From: Sedimenticola hydrogenitrophicus | Lineage (GTDB): Bacteria; Pseudomonadota; Gammaproteobacteria; Chromatiales; Chromatiaceae | DNA length: 64,000 nucleotides | Assembly (NCBI RefSeq): GCF_025175675.1 | Contig: NZ_JANIOA010000020.1 | Location: 18,631 to 82,630, forward strand | Reading direction: 5' to 3' | In this document: one piece after another, positions 44,724-54,201 of the stretch | Layout: the number at the start of each line of letters is the position of its first letter | Numbering within the stretch: the first letter of the stretch is position 1 | Position numbers and translations under genes: made by a program | Notes under the pieces: generated by a model | What the model was told of the DNA's origin: nothing | The model's database searches: none | The model's input: only the letters and a program-made list of their open reading frames with translations

Positions 44724-44731
44724 ATAGCCTC
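44724..44731. repeat. 8-bp target duplication, right of MITE B
   Basis: ATAGCCTC, an exact copy of 44457-44464. Its last two bases are part of the glutaredoxin-like gene's stop codon (44730-44732). Confidence 0.85.
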
Positions 44732-44972
44732 ATGCTCTGTCGAGAAACCTCTCCAGCCCAACCGGATCAAGGTAGTAGTTACAGATCACGTCATCGCCGG
44801 CGGCCAGGACCGGGATCAGCTTGCCGTATCGCACCTGCAGCTGCGGATCGGCATCCACGTCGATCAGCTGCAGGTCGAACGGACGCGTATCGCGTATCGA
44901 CTGGAGATGCTGCCACATGTCTTCACAGAGGTGGCAGCCGTCGCGATAATAAAACGTGAGCGTACGATTCAC
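44730..44972 (-). CDS. Glutaredoxin-like protein (DUF836 type)
   Basis: An 80-residue thioredoxin-fold protein. The redox motif CHLC is near residues 12-15 in FYYRDGCHLCEDMWQHL, followed by IDVDADPQLQVRYGKLIPVL. That arrangement is typical of the small DUF836/glutaredoxin-like proteins that follow degQ/mucD in many gammaproteobacteria. The GTG at 44972 gives the family N-terminus; the longer option runs into degQ. A MITE target duplication overlaps its stop codon without changing the frame. Confidence 0.8.
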   Translation of the reverse strand: MNRTLTFYYRDGCHLCEDMWQHLQSIRDTRPFDLQLIDVDADPQLQVRYGKLIPVLAAGDDVICNYYLDPVGLERFLDRA

Positions 44973-44979
44973 CCGGCGA

Positions 44980-46413
44980 TTACGCGTTCGGGACCTGCAA
45001 TGGAATGAACCGCGCACCGTTACCGCGGTGAATCAGTACGGCAACCGTCGCTCCCTTGGGCAGTTTCTTGACCGCCGCCTCAAACTCCTCGACGCTGGAG
45101 ACCCGCTCACGATTGATCATCTGAATCACGTCGCCGGGCTCAATACCGGCTTTTTTCCCCGCCCCGTCATCCACCGACTGGACAAACACGCCCTTGATCC
45201 CGTCGAGCTTGTACTGGTTCCTGATCTCGTCGTCCAGTTCCACGACCTGCATACCCAGGCTGGAGCGTCGCTCCTGTATCGGCATGCCGCCCTGGGCCAT
45301 ATCGTTCTTCAACTCACCGATGTTCACCTGAACTTTTTTGCGTTGACCGTTGCGGAGAATTTCAAGCTCGGCCGGTTTATCGATGTTGCTGGCGCCGACC
45401 AAATGCTGAAGCATGGAGGAACTTTCAAGTTTGGTGCCATTGTATTCCAGTATGACGTCGCCCACCTCCAGACCGGCCTTCTCCGAGGGACTGCCAGGCA
45501 TCACCCGGGCAATCAGCGCGCCATAGGGGTACTCCATGCCGAAGGACTCGGCCAGTTCACGGGTCACATCCTGAATCATGACACCGAGCCAGCCGCGTTT
45601 GACCTCTCCGCTGGTGCGCAACTGATCAACCACGTTCATCGCCAGTTCGATCGGAATGGCAAAGGAGAGGCCCATGAAGCCCCCGGTCCGGCTATAGATC
45701 TGGGAATTGATGCCGACCACTTCACCGTCAAGATTAAACAGCGGTCCACCGGAGTTGCCCGGGTTGATCGCCACATCGGTCTGAATGAAGGGGACGTAGT
45801 TTTCATTGGGCAGGCTACGGCCTTTCGCACTGACGATACCGGCAGTCACTGAGTGATCGAAACCGAACGGTGAACCGATGGCGAGGACCCACTCCCCTAC
45901 CTTGAGCTTGTTGGTATTGCCGATCTTGACCTGTGGCAGACCCTTGGCGTCGATCTTCAGTAGCGCCACGTCGCTGGTCTTGTCCATGCCGATCACCTCG
46001 GCCAGGTATTCGCGGCGGTCACTGAGCCTCACCAGGATCTCATCGGCACCGCTGACGACATGGGCATTGGTCATGATGTACCCGTCATCGGAGATGATGA
46101 AGCCGGAACCGAGCGAACGGGCGTCATATTCGCGCGGTTCGCCCGGGGCCTGTCCCTGTCCCTCCCCGAAGAAGTGACGAAAGAACTCATTGAGCGGACT
46201 CCCCTCCGGCAGTTCCGGGATCTGGAAGTCCCGGTTTAACCGATTGGGAACAGTTTTGTGCTGCTTGGTACTGATATTGACCACCGAGGGGCTGTTATCC
46301 TCCGCCAATGCACTAAACTCAGGCAATGATCGAGCCTGTACCGCGAAGGATGCGAATACCAGTAAGGTGATCAGTGAGAGTGAGGTTAAGCGATTATGCA
46401 ACAACGCTTTCAT
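44980..46413 (-). CDS. degQ: Periplasmic serine protease DegQ/MucD
   Basis: A 477-residue HtrA-family protease and chaperone that degrades misfolded envelope proteins. After a signal peptide (SLITLLVFASFAVQA), the catalytic triad is seen: His in IMTNAHVVSGADE, Asp in TSDVALLKIDA and Ser in INPGNSGGPLFNL. Two PDZ domains follow (RGWLGVMIQDV; VFVQSVDDGAGKKAGIEPGD). It belongs to the rpoE-rseABC operon, as mucD does in Pseudomonas; the symbol could equally be mucD. Confidence 0.96.
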   Translation of the reverse strand: MKALLHNRLTSLSLITLLVFASFAVQARSLPEFSALAEDNSPSVVNISTKQHKTVPNRLNRDFQIPELPEGSPLNEFFRHFFGEGQGQAPGEPREYDARSLGSGFIISDDGYIMTNAHVVSGADEILVRLSDRREYLAEVIGMDKTSDVALLKIDAKGLPQVKIGNTNKLKVGEWVLAIGSPFGFDHSVTAGIVSAKGRSLPNENYVPFIQTDVAINPGNSGGPLFNLDGEVVGINSQIYSRTGGFMGLSFAIPIELAMNVVDQLRTSGEVKRGWLGVMIQDVTRELAESFGMEYPYGALIARVMPGSPSEKAGLEVGDVILEYNGTKLESSSMLQHLVGASNIDKPAELEILRNGQRKKVQVNIGELKNDMAQGGMPIQERRSSLGMQVVELDDEIRNQYKLDGIKGVFVQSVDDGAGKKAGIEPGDVIQMINRERVSSVEEFEAAVKKLPKGATVAVLIHRGNGARFIPLQVPNA

Positions 46414-46485
46414 GTATAGCTCCTGTAATCTGTTACAGCGTGTGTCCAGGAGTCTGCCGGGCGTTACCGATCCTCCGACAGGCTC

Positions 46486-46962
46486 CTAGGTTATCCCATT
46501 GATGACATGAACCGAACCGGCCCGGCGAAGAATCACGGCCTGATAGGCACTGCTTCCCCTGGTCCTGAAAGCAAACCGGCGTAACCAGACAAGTCCGATC
46601 AACAGACCTAGTAGACCACTGATAATTGAAAGTGGTTCCGTGGAAACGAAACCGATTTGTTCAGCGAACCATTGCCCCAGCACGCCACCGCCAAGTAACG
46701 CCAGCAACGGCACGATATAGAAGAAAAACGAGGCCCGGGTCAGCGCCGATTCATCCAGGCCGACAATCACCCGCTCGCCCGGCGTTGCGCCTATCGGATT
46801 CAACACCTCGACCACTGTCCGGCGGTTTCCAAACACCTTGGCCAGTACGGAGGTACCGCAGGCACCCTTCGCTTCACAGCTTCCGCAACTGGTTGCGCGC
46901 TGGGTTTCCACCTGGGCAAATTGCCCATGGGTGGCGGTAACTATCGCGCGCTCTTCTATCAT
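46486..46962 (-). CDS. rseC: RseC/MucC family protein
   Basis: A 158-residue inner-membrane protein of the SoxR-reducing/RseC family. The N-terminal Cys cluster (SCGSCEAKGACGTS) is followed by two TM helices (about residues 80-99 and 107-128). It modulates sigma-E signalling or the SoxR redox state in other bacteria. The start MIEERAIVTATHGQF is preferred over an upstream extension that runs into rseB. It follows rseB by 16 bp. Confidence 0.9.
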   Translation of the reverse strand: MIEERAIVTATHGQFAQVETQRATSCGSCEAKGACGTSVLAKVFGNRRTVVEVLNPIGATPGERVIVGLDESALTRASFFFYIVPLLALLGGGVLGQWFAEQIGFVSTEPLSIISGLLGLLIGLVWLRRFAFRTRGSSAYQAVILRRAGSVHVINGIT

Positions 46963-46978
46963 CGGGCTTCTATCGTTG

Positions 46979-47944
46979 TCATTTGGACGGTTGGAGTGAT
47001 TTGGCAATTCGCTCGACCGTCAGCGCCGGAACCTCACCCACCGCGGTCACCTGATATCCGGCTACCTCATTGCCGAAGGCATTGACGGTACCCATGGTTG
47101 AGCTGCCACGCAGTCCGACATCGGCTGCCGCCTCGACATAGACAGAGAGCGAGGCCAAGCCATCGGAAAGTACGAAGTGATCAATCTCCCCCGCCTGATT
47201 CTTGGCTTTTCGTTTCGAATGAAGCGTGACATCGAAGCCTTTCGGAAGATCCCTGAAAGACCATCCGGATAACTGCGCGTCGGATATTGCCCGCATCGGC
47301 TTCTGCTGTACCCACTGATAATTCTCCTTGCCATCCAGCGAGATTTCGGCGATTTCTCTACTGCTGGTGTGTACCTGCAGCTGGGTAAACATCAGTTGGG
47401 ATATGGAAACACCGGACACATTCAGCATGTCGGTTTTCAGCGGCAGCGCATACTCGGTATCCAGATACAGACGATACCCGTAACGATAAGCATCCGTGGG
47501 TATGATGGCGACGACCCGGGCCGAACGGCCGGCAACCCGCTGTTCCCCGAGCAGGTGAAAATTATAGTAGTCGGACAGCTGGCTGATATCGACCGAGAAG
47601 ACCGCACGCAGACCATTGCCGCTGACCCGGTTTCCGATCGAGACGGATTTGGCGTCGGGGGCTATGCAGGTTACCGATGCGTTATCCCTGAACACCTCGC
47701 GGGGGACCCCATTGAGTGAGACCAGCCGCTCCTTTTCCCCGCCATTGTCCACGGTGTGGACGATCTGCATGCTCTCTAGCTGAGCGTTGTGTAAAAAAAC
47801 AAAGGTACCCTCATAATTCAGGGTATGAACGGCACTGACCATGCGTTGCAGCCAGCTATGTACATCATCCTCCATTGCAGCTGCATTGGCATTCAGGGAG
47901 CCGATAATCAGCAGCACAGCGGTGAAAATTTGAACCAATCTCAT
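46979..47944 (-). CDS. rseB: Sigma-E regulatory protein RseB/MucB
   Basis: A 321-residue periplasmic protein that binds RseA and protects it from DegS. It carries a signal peptide (TAVLLIIGSLNANA). The MucB/RseB N-terminal domain shows VHTLNYEGTFVFLHNAQLES and ITPDAK-like YYNFHLLGEQRVAGRSARVV; the C-terminal domain has GWSFRDLPKGFDVTLHSKR. In this position it completes the anti-sigma module with rseA and rseC. Confidence 0.93.
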   Translation of the reverse strand: MRLVQIFTAVLLIIGSLNANAAAMEDDVHSWLQRMVSAVHTLNYEGTFVFLHNAQLESMQIVHTVDNGGEKERLVSLNGVPREVFRDNASVTCIAPDAKSVSIGNRVSGNGLRAVFSVDISQLSDYYNFHLLGEQRVAGRSARVVAIIPTDAYRYGYRLYLDTEYALPLKTDMLNVSGVSISQLMFTQLQVHTSSREIAEISLDGKENYQWVQQKPMRAISDAQLSGWSFRDLPKGFDVTLHSKRKAKNQAGEIDHFVLSDGLASLSVYVEAAADVGLRGSSTMGTVNAFGNEVAGYQVTAVGEVPALTVERIAKSLQPSK

Positions 47945-47949
47945 GTGCT

Positions 47950-48528
47950 TCAGCGGTTACTGTCGTAACTGACAAAATTGGCATAGGGTATGACGCCAAT
48001 ACCGCCAGGAGCCGCATATTCATTATGATCAATCAGAAAACTGTTGAGCTTCGACTCCACCTTCGGTTCTGAAAGGTTCTTCCAACGGGTGCTGGACTGG
48101 ACCAGATAAGGTTTGGGATCGAGCACGGGGCGCTCTGCAATCACCTGGCCACCCGGCTCCGGCGTCATGTCGGTGAGCTGGGGAAATGCCAGCACCGTGA
48201 TTACCGCCACGGATGCCGCCAGCGCCGCGCCACCGGCGGACTTATACCAGCGGTATGGAAAACGGCCCAGGCGTCCGGCGGGGAGCGGCCGCGACAGGGG
48301 AAAATTCACCGGCTCCCGCTCCAGCTGGCGCTTCACCCTGTCAGCGATGGAGTCAGTGGAAAACCGTACCGCCTCACCACGCATGGCGTCGCCAATCAGG
48401 GTATAGCGGTCCCAACTGCCGCGAAGCGATGCGTCCTCCTCAAGCAAATCAAGGGTGTGACGAAACTCTTTCTGGTTCAACTCATTATCCAGAAGCGCGG
48501 AAATCTGCTCATTGATATCGTCTGTCAT
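47950..48528 (-). CDS. rseA: Anti-sigma-E factor RseA/MucA
   Basis: A 192-residue inner-membrane anti-sigma factor. The cytoplasmic N-terminal domain (ISALLDNELNQKEFRHTL, SLRGSWDRYTLIGDAMRGE) matches the RseA N-terminal signature. One TM helix lies near residues 100-117 (AGGAALAASVAVITVLAF), and the periplasmic tail would bind RseB. It lies between rpoE (42 bp upstream) and rseB (5 bp downstream). Confidence 0.92.
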   Translation of the reverse strand: MTDDINEQISALLDNELNQKEFRHTLDLLEEDASLRGSWDRYTLIGDAMRGEAVRFSTDSIADRVKRQLEREPVNFPLSRPLPAGRLGRFPYRWYKSAGGAALAASVAVITVLAFPQLTDMTPEPGGQVIAERPVLDPKPYLVQSSTRWKNLSEPKVESKLNSFLIDHNEYAAPGGIGVIPYANFVSYDSNR

Positions 48529-48570
48529 TTTCTTATCCGACCGGGTCGATATACCACTGCAATTAGAAAA

Positions 48571-49146
48571 TCAGCCTAGGAGCGGTTGCAATTTCGCATC
48601 TATGGCTGCACGCGCACGAAATATTCTTGACCTCACTGTCCCTACCGGGCACTCCATCGCCCTGGCTATCTCCTCATAACTGAGACCCTCGAGCTCTCTG
48701 AGGGTTATGGCGGTACGCAGGTCTTCAGGCAACTCGTCGATGGCCTGATTGACCGTTTCGGCAATCTCTTTCTCCAACAAGTGATTCTCCGGCGTGGCAT
48801 GCTCTTTCAGCCGCGCGCCGGCATCCAGCTGTTCGGCTGTCTCCGCATCAATATCCGAATTGGGGGGACGACGCTTCTGGGCAACCAGATAGTTTTTCGC
48901 CGTGTTGATGGCAATCCGATAGAGCCAGGTATAGAACGCACTCTCTCGGCGAAAGTTGGGCAAAGCTTTATAGGCCTTGATGAATGCTTCCTGTGTCACA
49001 TCGAGAGTCTCACTGGGATCTCGCACATACCGGGAGACCAGATTGGCGACCTTCTGCTGATACTTGAGTACCAATAGATCGAAGGCCTTCTTATCTCCAC
49101 GCTGCACACGTTCGACCAACTCCTGGTCAATTTGACGTTCCCCCAT
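48571..49146 (-). CDS. rpoE: Sigma-E factor RpoE/AlgU
   Basis: A 191-residue ECF sigma factor for the envelope stress response. Region 2 contains VSRYVRDPSETLDVTQEAFI and AFYTWLYRIAINTAKNYL. Region 4 contains ITLRELEGLSYEEIARAMEC and VGTVRSRIFRARAAID. The length matches E. coli RpoE and Pseudomonas AlgU. A sigma-E-type promoter lies upstream (49195-49221), so it is probably autoregulated. It diverges from nadB, as in E. coli. Confidence 0.97.
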   Translation of the reverse strand: MGERQIDQELVERVQRGDKKAFDLLVLKYQQKVANLVSRYVRDPSETLDVTQEAFIKAYKALPNFRRESAFYTWLYRIAINTAKNYLVAQKRRPPNSDIDAETAEQLDAGARLKEHATPENHLLEKEIAETVNQAIDELPEDLRTAITLRELEGLSYEEIARAMECPVGTVRSRIFRARAAIDAKLQPLLG

Positions 49147-49194
49147 CAGGGTGTGACCTCTGATAGTGGTAAGCCCCGCTCCATACTCAAACTG

Positions 49195-49221
49195 ATTGAC
49201 AACATGCTGTGTGATAAGTTC
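49195..49221 (-). promoter_or_regulatory. Sigma-E-type promoter of rpoE
   Basis: On the minus strand GAACTT (49216-49221), exactly 16 bp, then TCAAT (49195-49199). This matches the GGAACTT-N16-TCnAA consensus well. It lies 49 bp before the rpoE start, which supports autoregulation. Confidence 0.75.
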
Positions 49222-49341
49222 TCAATATCCGGTTCTCGAAATCCATGAATTAGGATAGGATTCCCCCACAGTGTCCGCGACCCGCGGACCCTGCCTTTTA
49301 ATGCTGAATTATGACCCCAAGCCAGGATTCGGGCAAACCCC

Positions 49342-50970
49342 ATGAATACAAACAGCTTCAAACAATTTGATGTACTGATTATTGGCAGCGGCGCGGCCGG
49401 CCTGAGCCTTGCCCTGCGATTGCCCGAATCCATCCGTGTCGCCGTGATCGCCAAACGCGGGCTGAGCGAGGGTAACACCTATTACGCCCAGGGTGGTATT
49501 TCTGCCGTGCTGGACGTCGAAGACTCGATAGATTCCCATGTGCAGGACACCCTGGAGGCCGGGGCCGGGCTGTGCGACGAGCAGACCGTCCGCCTGGTGG
49601 TTGAGAAGGGTCCGGAAAACATCCAGTGGCTGCTCGACGAAGGGGTGGACTTCACCCGGGACAAGCCGGCGGGCGGCGGTTATCACCTCACCCGCGAAGG
49701 CGGCCACTCCCATCGCCGGGTCATTCACGCCAAGGACGCCACCGGCCAGGAGGTCGAGAGCCGGCTCGAGTCCCAGGTCAAGGCGCGTCGCAACATCAGC
49801 CTGTTCGAGCAGCATAACGCCATTGACCTGATCATGGGGGGCAAACAGGGCATCGCAGAAAATCCCTGCCTTGGCGCCTACATACTGAATATAAAGAGCA
49901 ACCGGGTCGAAACCTTCGTGGCGAAATTCACCGTCCTGGCGACCGGTGGCGCCAGCAAGGTCTATCTCTATACCAGTAACCCGGACGTATCCACCGGAGA
50001 TGGCATCGCCATGGCCTGGCGGGCCGGCTGCCGGGTGGCCAATATGGAATTCATCCAGTTTCATCCGACCTGCCTCTACCACCCGCATGCCAAATCCTTT
50101 CTGATCACCGAGGCGCTGCGGGGCGAAGGGGGTCAACTGCTGCTGCCGGATGGTACCCGCTTTATGCCGCAGTTCGACCGACGCGCCGAACTGGCGCCGC
50201 GGGATATCGTCGCCCGGGCGATCGACCACGAGATGAAACGGATCGGCGCGGACTGCGTCTACCTCGACATCAGCCACAAACCGGCCGAGTTCATCCGTGA
50301 ACATTTTCCCAATATCCATGCCAAGTGCCTCGAATTCGGCATCGACATCACCACCGATCCGATCCCGGTGGTGCCGGCCGCCCACTACACCTGCGGCGGC
50401 GTCATTACCGACCTCAAGGCCAGGACCGACGTGCCGAATCTGTTCGCCATCGGCGAGACCTCCTACACCGGGCTGCACGGCGCCAATCGCATGGCCAGCA
50501 ACTCCCTGCTGGAGTGCCTGGTCTATGCACAGCAGGCGGCCCGGGACATCGAGCGGCGTCTGCCCCTGGCGGCCGAGCTGCCCGAGGTCACCCCGTGGGA
50601 TGAAAGCCGGGTCACCGATTCCGACGAAGAGGTGGTGGTCTCCCATAACTGGAACGAGTTGCGCCACTTCATGTGGGACTATGTCGGCATCGTACGCAGC
50701 AACAAACGCCTGGAGCGCGCCAAGCGACGCATCAACCTGCTCAGGCACGAGATCAAGGAGTACTACAGTAATTTCCGGGTGACCAACGATCTGCTGGAGT
50801 TACGCAACCTGGTGGAGGTGGCCTACCTGATCATCCACTCCGCACAACACCGCAAGGAGAGTCGTGGCCTGCATTTCAATATCGACTTTCCGCGTCAGGA
50901 TGACCGGTTCCAGAAGAGCCCTACCGTTCTGATACCGAATAATTATCAACCGCTGGTAGCTGACGACTGA
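49342..50970 (+). CDS. nadB: L-aspartate oxidase NadB
   Basis: A 542-residue FAD enzyme that makes iminoaspartate for NAD synthesis. The dinucleotide motif is [18 protein letters not shown]. Further family blocks are [48 protein letters not shown] and [20 protein letters not shown]. Its C-terminal helical region is intact and the length is standard. The 3' end overlaps the ygfX-like gene by 50 bp on the opposite strand. Confidence 0.97.
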   Translation: MNTNSFKQFDVLIIGSGAAGLSLALRLPESIRVAVIAKRGLSEGNTYYAQGGISAVLDVEDSIDSHVQDTLEAGAGLCDEQTVRLVVEKGPENIQWLLDEGVDFTRDKPAGGGYHLTREGGHSHRRVIHAKDATGQEVESRLESQVKARRNISLFEQHNAIDLIMGGKQGIAENPCLGAYILNIKSNRVETFVAKFTVLATGGASKVYLYTSNPDVSTGDGIAMAWRAGCRVANMEFIQFHPTCLYHPHAKSFLITEALRGEGGQLLLPDGTRFMPQFDRRAELAPRDIVARAIDHEMKRIGADCVYLDISHKPAEFIREHFPNIHAKCLEFGIDITTDPIPVVPAAHYTCGGVITDLKARTDVPNLFAIGETSYTGLHGANRMASNSLLECLVYAQQAARDIERRLPLAAELPEVTPWDESRVTDSDEEVVVSHNWNELRHFMWDYVGIVRSNKRLERAKRRINLLRHEIKEYYSNFRVTNDLLELRNLVEVAYLIIHSAQHRKESRGLHFNIDFPRQDDRFQKSPTVLIPNNYQPLVADD

Positions 50971-51403
50971 CCTGTTGCTTGAGGCGGACCCGTAGCCGGC
51001 GGCGCTGCGCGGGATCGCAATTGTCGGCCAGCAGCAGATAATATCGACGACCGAAGAGTCCCCTGCGGAATCCCAGGATGGTCAGCCAGTGGGTGTTGAA
51101 GCAGCTATGCAGCAGCGGATAGTGGCGGATTGTTCCGCCCGCCTCCTCAATCAGCCAGCTGCCATCCGGGGCCCAGCCGATGGTTGTTTGAGCTCCGGCC
51201 CGGGCCCGGGTATTTCTCAACAGCAGTACCCAGGAGAGCGCAAGCCAGGTGATCGGCAACAGCATCGCGATCGGATAGGAAATGGTCGCCGCGGCGACGC
51301 CGCAATAGCCGGCCAGTAGCGCATGCAACAGATGCCGGTAAAGGATTAATATTCTTGACTGCTGAAGCCTGATGCGCAGCGGCGCCTGCTCCCGGTTCAT
51401 CAC
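50921..51403 (-). CDS. YgfX/CptA-like membrane protein
   Basis: A 160-residue small membrane protein with two TM helices (about residues 25-60). The C-terminal half includes [16 protein letters not shown] and [18 protein letters not shown], as in the YgfX family. In E. coli ygfX is next to sdhE (ygfY) and has been described as a toxin of a toxin-antitoxin pair, and the neighbour here is sdhE too. The toxic role is disputed and cannot be seen here. It overlaps the end of nadB by 50 bp antisense. Confidence 0.8.
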   Translation of the reverse strand: MMNREQAPLRIRLQQSRILILYRHLLHALLAGYCGVAAATISYPIAMLLPITWLALSWVLLLRNTRARAGAQTTIGWAPDGSWLIEEAGGTIRHYPLLHSCFNTHWLTILGFRRGLFGRRYYLLLADNCDPAQRRRLRVRLKQQVSRQLPAVDNYSVSER

Positions 51404-51443
51404 ACTCCCTGTGTCACGGAAAAGAACGTTAGGATTAGGATCG

Positions 51444-51692
51444 TTAGGTTCGCATCTGCATCAGGGCGACCAGGCGGCGGATATTGGCGTCGGATGGCAC
51501 CACATTGCCCATCACCCAGTCCAGCAACAGCTGGTCCTCAAAATCCAGTATACGGATAAACAGGCGCTGGTCTTCCGGGGAGAGACCGGCATAGTGCCGA
51601 TCAAGGAATCCGATCAACACATAATCCAGCTCGAGCATGCCACGCCGGCACTGCCAGCGTAGCTGCCCGAGAGGAGGAAGTTCGGATTCCAT
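51444..51692 (-). CDS. sdhE: Succinate dehydrogenase assembly factor SdhE
   Basis: An 82-residue FAD-insertion chaperone for SdhA. The diagnostic RWQCRRGMLELD motif is present, followed by LSPEDQRLFIRILDFEDQLL. An in-frame GTG at 51707, directly after the sdhB stop, would give 87 residues, and either start is plausible. It sits between sdhB and ygfX on the same strand, so assembly factor and enzyme are co-expressed. Confidence 0.92.
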   Translation of the reverse strand: MESELPPLGQLRWQCRRGMLELDYVLIGFLDRHYAGLSPEDQRLFIRILDFEDQLLLDWVMGNVVPSDANIRRLVALMQMRT

Positions 51693-51708
51693 CACCGGCT
51701 CAATCACC

Positions 51709-52401
51709 CTAGATCGAGTGCTTCAGCATCAGTTCCTTGATCTTGCCGATCGCCTTGGTCGGGTTGAGCGATTTCGGACAGGACTCCACACAGTTCATGA
51801 TGGTGTGACAGCGGAACAGTTTATAAGGCCCTTCCAGCGCGTCCAGGCGCTCGTCGGTGGCTTGATCCCGGCTGTCCGCCAGGAAACGCCACGCCTGCAG
51901 CAGGGCCTGCGGTCCATGGAACTTGTCCGGGTTCCACCAGAACGAGGGACAGGCGGTGGAGCAGCAGCCGCACATGATGCACTCGTAAAGACCGTCCAGC
52001 TTGTCCCGGTCTTCCGGCGACTGCAGGATCTCCTGCTCCGGCAGGGGGTCCTTATGGATCAGGTAGGGTTTGACGGCCCGGTACTGCTGATAGAACTGGG
52101 ACATATCGACCACCAGATCGCGAATCACCGGACGCCCCGGCAACGGGCGCACATGCACCGGCTCCTTCAGCTCGCTCACCGGCGTGGTACAGCCCAACAG
52201 GTTCTGGCCGTTCGCATTCACGGCGTCGGAACCACACACACCCTCGCCACAGGAGTGGCGGAAGGCAAAGGCCTCATCCTGACGCTTGATCTCCATCAGG
52301 GCATCGCGCAGCATCATGCCTCGACTGACTTCGACGTCGTACTCCTGCATATGCGGGGCGGTGTCGACGTCCGGGTTATAACGGTAAACAAAAAATTTCA
52401 T
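51709..52401 (-). CDS. sdhB: Succinate dehydrogenase iron-sulfur subunit SdhB
   Basis: A 230-residue electron-transfer subunit of complex II. The 2Fe-2S site is in RHSCGEGVCGSDAVNANGQN, the 4Fe-4S site in CIMCGCCSTACPSFWW and the 3Fe-4S site in RCHTIMNCVESCPKSLNPTK. It is the fourth gene of sdhCDAB, starting 10 bp after sdhA. Confidence 0.97.
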   Translation of the reverse strand: MKFFVYRYNPDVDTAPHMQEYDVEVSRGMMLRDALMEIKRQDEAFAFRHSCGEGVCGSDAVNANGQNLLGCTTPVSELKEPVHVRPLPGRPVIRDLVVDMSQFYQQYRAVKPYLIHKDPLPEQEILQSPEDRDKLDGLYECIMCGCCSTACPSFWWNPDKFHGPQALLQAWRFLADSRDQATDERLDALEGPYKLFRCHTIMNCVESCPKSLNPTKAIGKIKELMLKHSI

Positions 52402-52411
52402 TCAACAACCC

Positions 52412-54175
52412 TCAGTAGACACGCGGCTTCGGCGGGAAGGTTTCAACGGTAAGCGGCTTGGTCTGAACCGGCTTGTAATCCAGTCGATCACCCTCTTTGA
52501 AGTAGACCGAATGCTTCAGCCAGTTCACGTCATCACGCTCGGTGTAATCGGGACGGGAGTGGGCTCCCCGGCTCTCCTTGCGCTCCAGTGCGGAAAGCAC
52601 GATCGCCATGCCGATGTCGATCAGATTTTCCAGCTCCAGGGCTTCGATACGCGCCGTGTTGAACACCTTGCTCTGGTCGCCCAGACGCACATCCTTCAGC
52701 TTCTCGCGCAGCGCTTTTACCTTCTCGACACCTTCCGCCATGATCTCGTCGGTGCGGAACACACCGGCATGATCCTCCATCACCTTGCGGAACTCATCGC
52801 GCAGTTCGCGCACCGAAATCCCCTCTCCCGGCTGTTCCCAGCGGGTCAGTTTGGCCATGGCCTGGTCGATGGCGGCTTCGCTCATCGGCCGATGCTCCGG
52901 ACTATCCTTCAGATTGTTGATGATCTGCTGACCGGCCGCGCGGCCGAATACCAGAATATCCAGTAGTGAGTTACCACCGAGGCGGTTGGCGCCATGTACC
53001 GATACGCAGGCGCACTCGCCAGCTGCATAGAGTCCCGGTACGATCTGCTCGGAGCCATCCGCGGCGGGGATCACCACCTGGCCCAGGCGGTCGGTCGGGA
53101 TACCCCCCATCATATAGTGGGCGGTCGGAAATACCGGGATCGGCTCGACCGCGGGATCAACGCCGGCAAAGATCTTCGAGCTTTCGCGAATACCGGGCAG
53201 ACGCTTGGCGATAATATCCTCGCCCAGGTGGTCCACCTTCAGCAGCACATGATCCGCATTGGGTCCGCAACCACGGCCCTCTTTCACCTCGGTGACGATG
53301 GCGCGCGATACCACGTCACGGCTGGCCAGGTCCTTGGCGTTGGGGGCATAGCGCTCCATAAAGCGCTCGCCATCCTTGTTGATCAGATAGCCGCCTTCAC
53401 CGCGCACACCCTCGGTAATCAGCATACCGCGTCCGGCGATCCCGGTCGGATGGAACTGGAAGAACTCCATATCCATCAGCGGCACACCGGCACGCAACGC
53501 CATGGCCATGCCGTCACCGGTATTGATATGGGCATTGGAGGTGGTACGGAACACCTGCCCGCCGCCACCGGTCGCCAGCAGCGTGGTCTTGGCCTCGATC
53601 AGCAGCGGCTCACCGGTCTCGATCTCCAGGGTCAGGGCGCCCAGGATGGCCCCCTCCTCGTCACGGATCAGCTCGATCCCGAAGTACTCGTCAAAGAAGT
53701 GGGTCCGGGCACGGATGTTCTGCTGATACAGGGTGTGCAGAATGGCGTGACCGGTCCGGTCGGCCGCGGCACAGGTACGTGCTGCCTGGGCACCACCGAA
53801 ATTCTGGCTCTGGCCGCCGAAGGCACGCTGGTAGATCTTGCCGTTATCCAGGCGGGAGAACGGCACGCCGTTGTGCTCCAGCTCGTAGACGGTGGGGATC
53901 GCCTCGCGGCACATGAACTCGATGGCGTCCTGGTCGCCCAGGTAATCCGATCCCTTGACGGTGTCGAACATGTGCCAGTGCCAATTGTCCTCGAAGACAT
54001 TGGCCAGCGCGGCATTCACACCACCCTGGGCGGCCACCGTATGGGAGCGGGTCGGAAATACTTTCGAGACAACAGCCACTCGCAGGTTGGCGTTGGCAAG
54101 CTGTAGCGCTGCATTCAGGCCAGCACCACCGGCACCGATAATCAGCGCATCAAAACGTCTTCTGGCTAGCGTCAT
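52412..54175 (-). CDS. sdhA: Succinate dehydrogenase flavoprotein SdhA
   Basis: The 587-residue catalytic subunit oxidising succinate to fumarate. The FAD fold is IIGAGGAGLNAALQLANAN. The His for covalent FAD is in RSHTVAAQGGVNAALAN. HGANRLGGNSLLDILVFGRAA and a C-terminal HSRPDYTERDDVNWLKH complete the family. It is 26 bp after sdhD and overlaps a long spurious antisense frame. Confidence 0.97.
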   Translation of the reverse strand: MTLARRRFDALIIGAGGAGLNAALQLANANLRVAVVSKVFPTRSHTVAAQGGVNAALANVFEDNWHWHMFDTVKGSDYLGDQDAIEFMCREAIPTVYELEHNGVPFSRLDNGKIYQRAFGGQSQNFGGAQAARTCAAADRTGHAILHTLYQQNIRARTHFFDEYFGIELIRDEEGAILGALTLEIETGEPLLIEAKTTLLATGGGGQVFRTTSNAHINTGDGMAMALRAGVPLMDMEFFQFHPTGIAGRGMLITEGVRGEGGYLINKDGERFMERYAPNAKDLASRDVVSRAIVTEVKEGRGCGPNADHVLLKVDHLGEDIIAKRLPGIRESSKIFAGVDPAVEPIPVFPTAHYMMGGIPTDRLGQVVIPAADGSEQIVPGLYAAGECACVSVHGANRLGGNSLLDILVFGRAAGQQIINNLKDSPEHRPMSEAAIDQAMAKLTRWEQPGEGISVRELRDEFRKVMEDHAGVFRTDEIMAEGVEKVKALREKLKDVRLGDQSKVFNTARIEALELENLIDIGMAIVLSALERKESRGAHSRPDYTERDDVNWLKHSVYFKEGDRLDYKPVQTKPLTVETFPPKPRVY

Positions 54176-54201
54176 GATATACCTTTGTTAATATGGGGTG
54201 T

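Noticed and set aside
52994..54106. A 370-residue open frame opposite sdhA
   Set aside because: sdhA is certain on the minus strand; the antisense frame has no family features.
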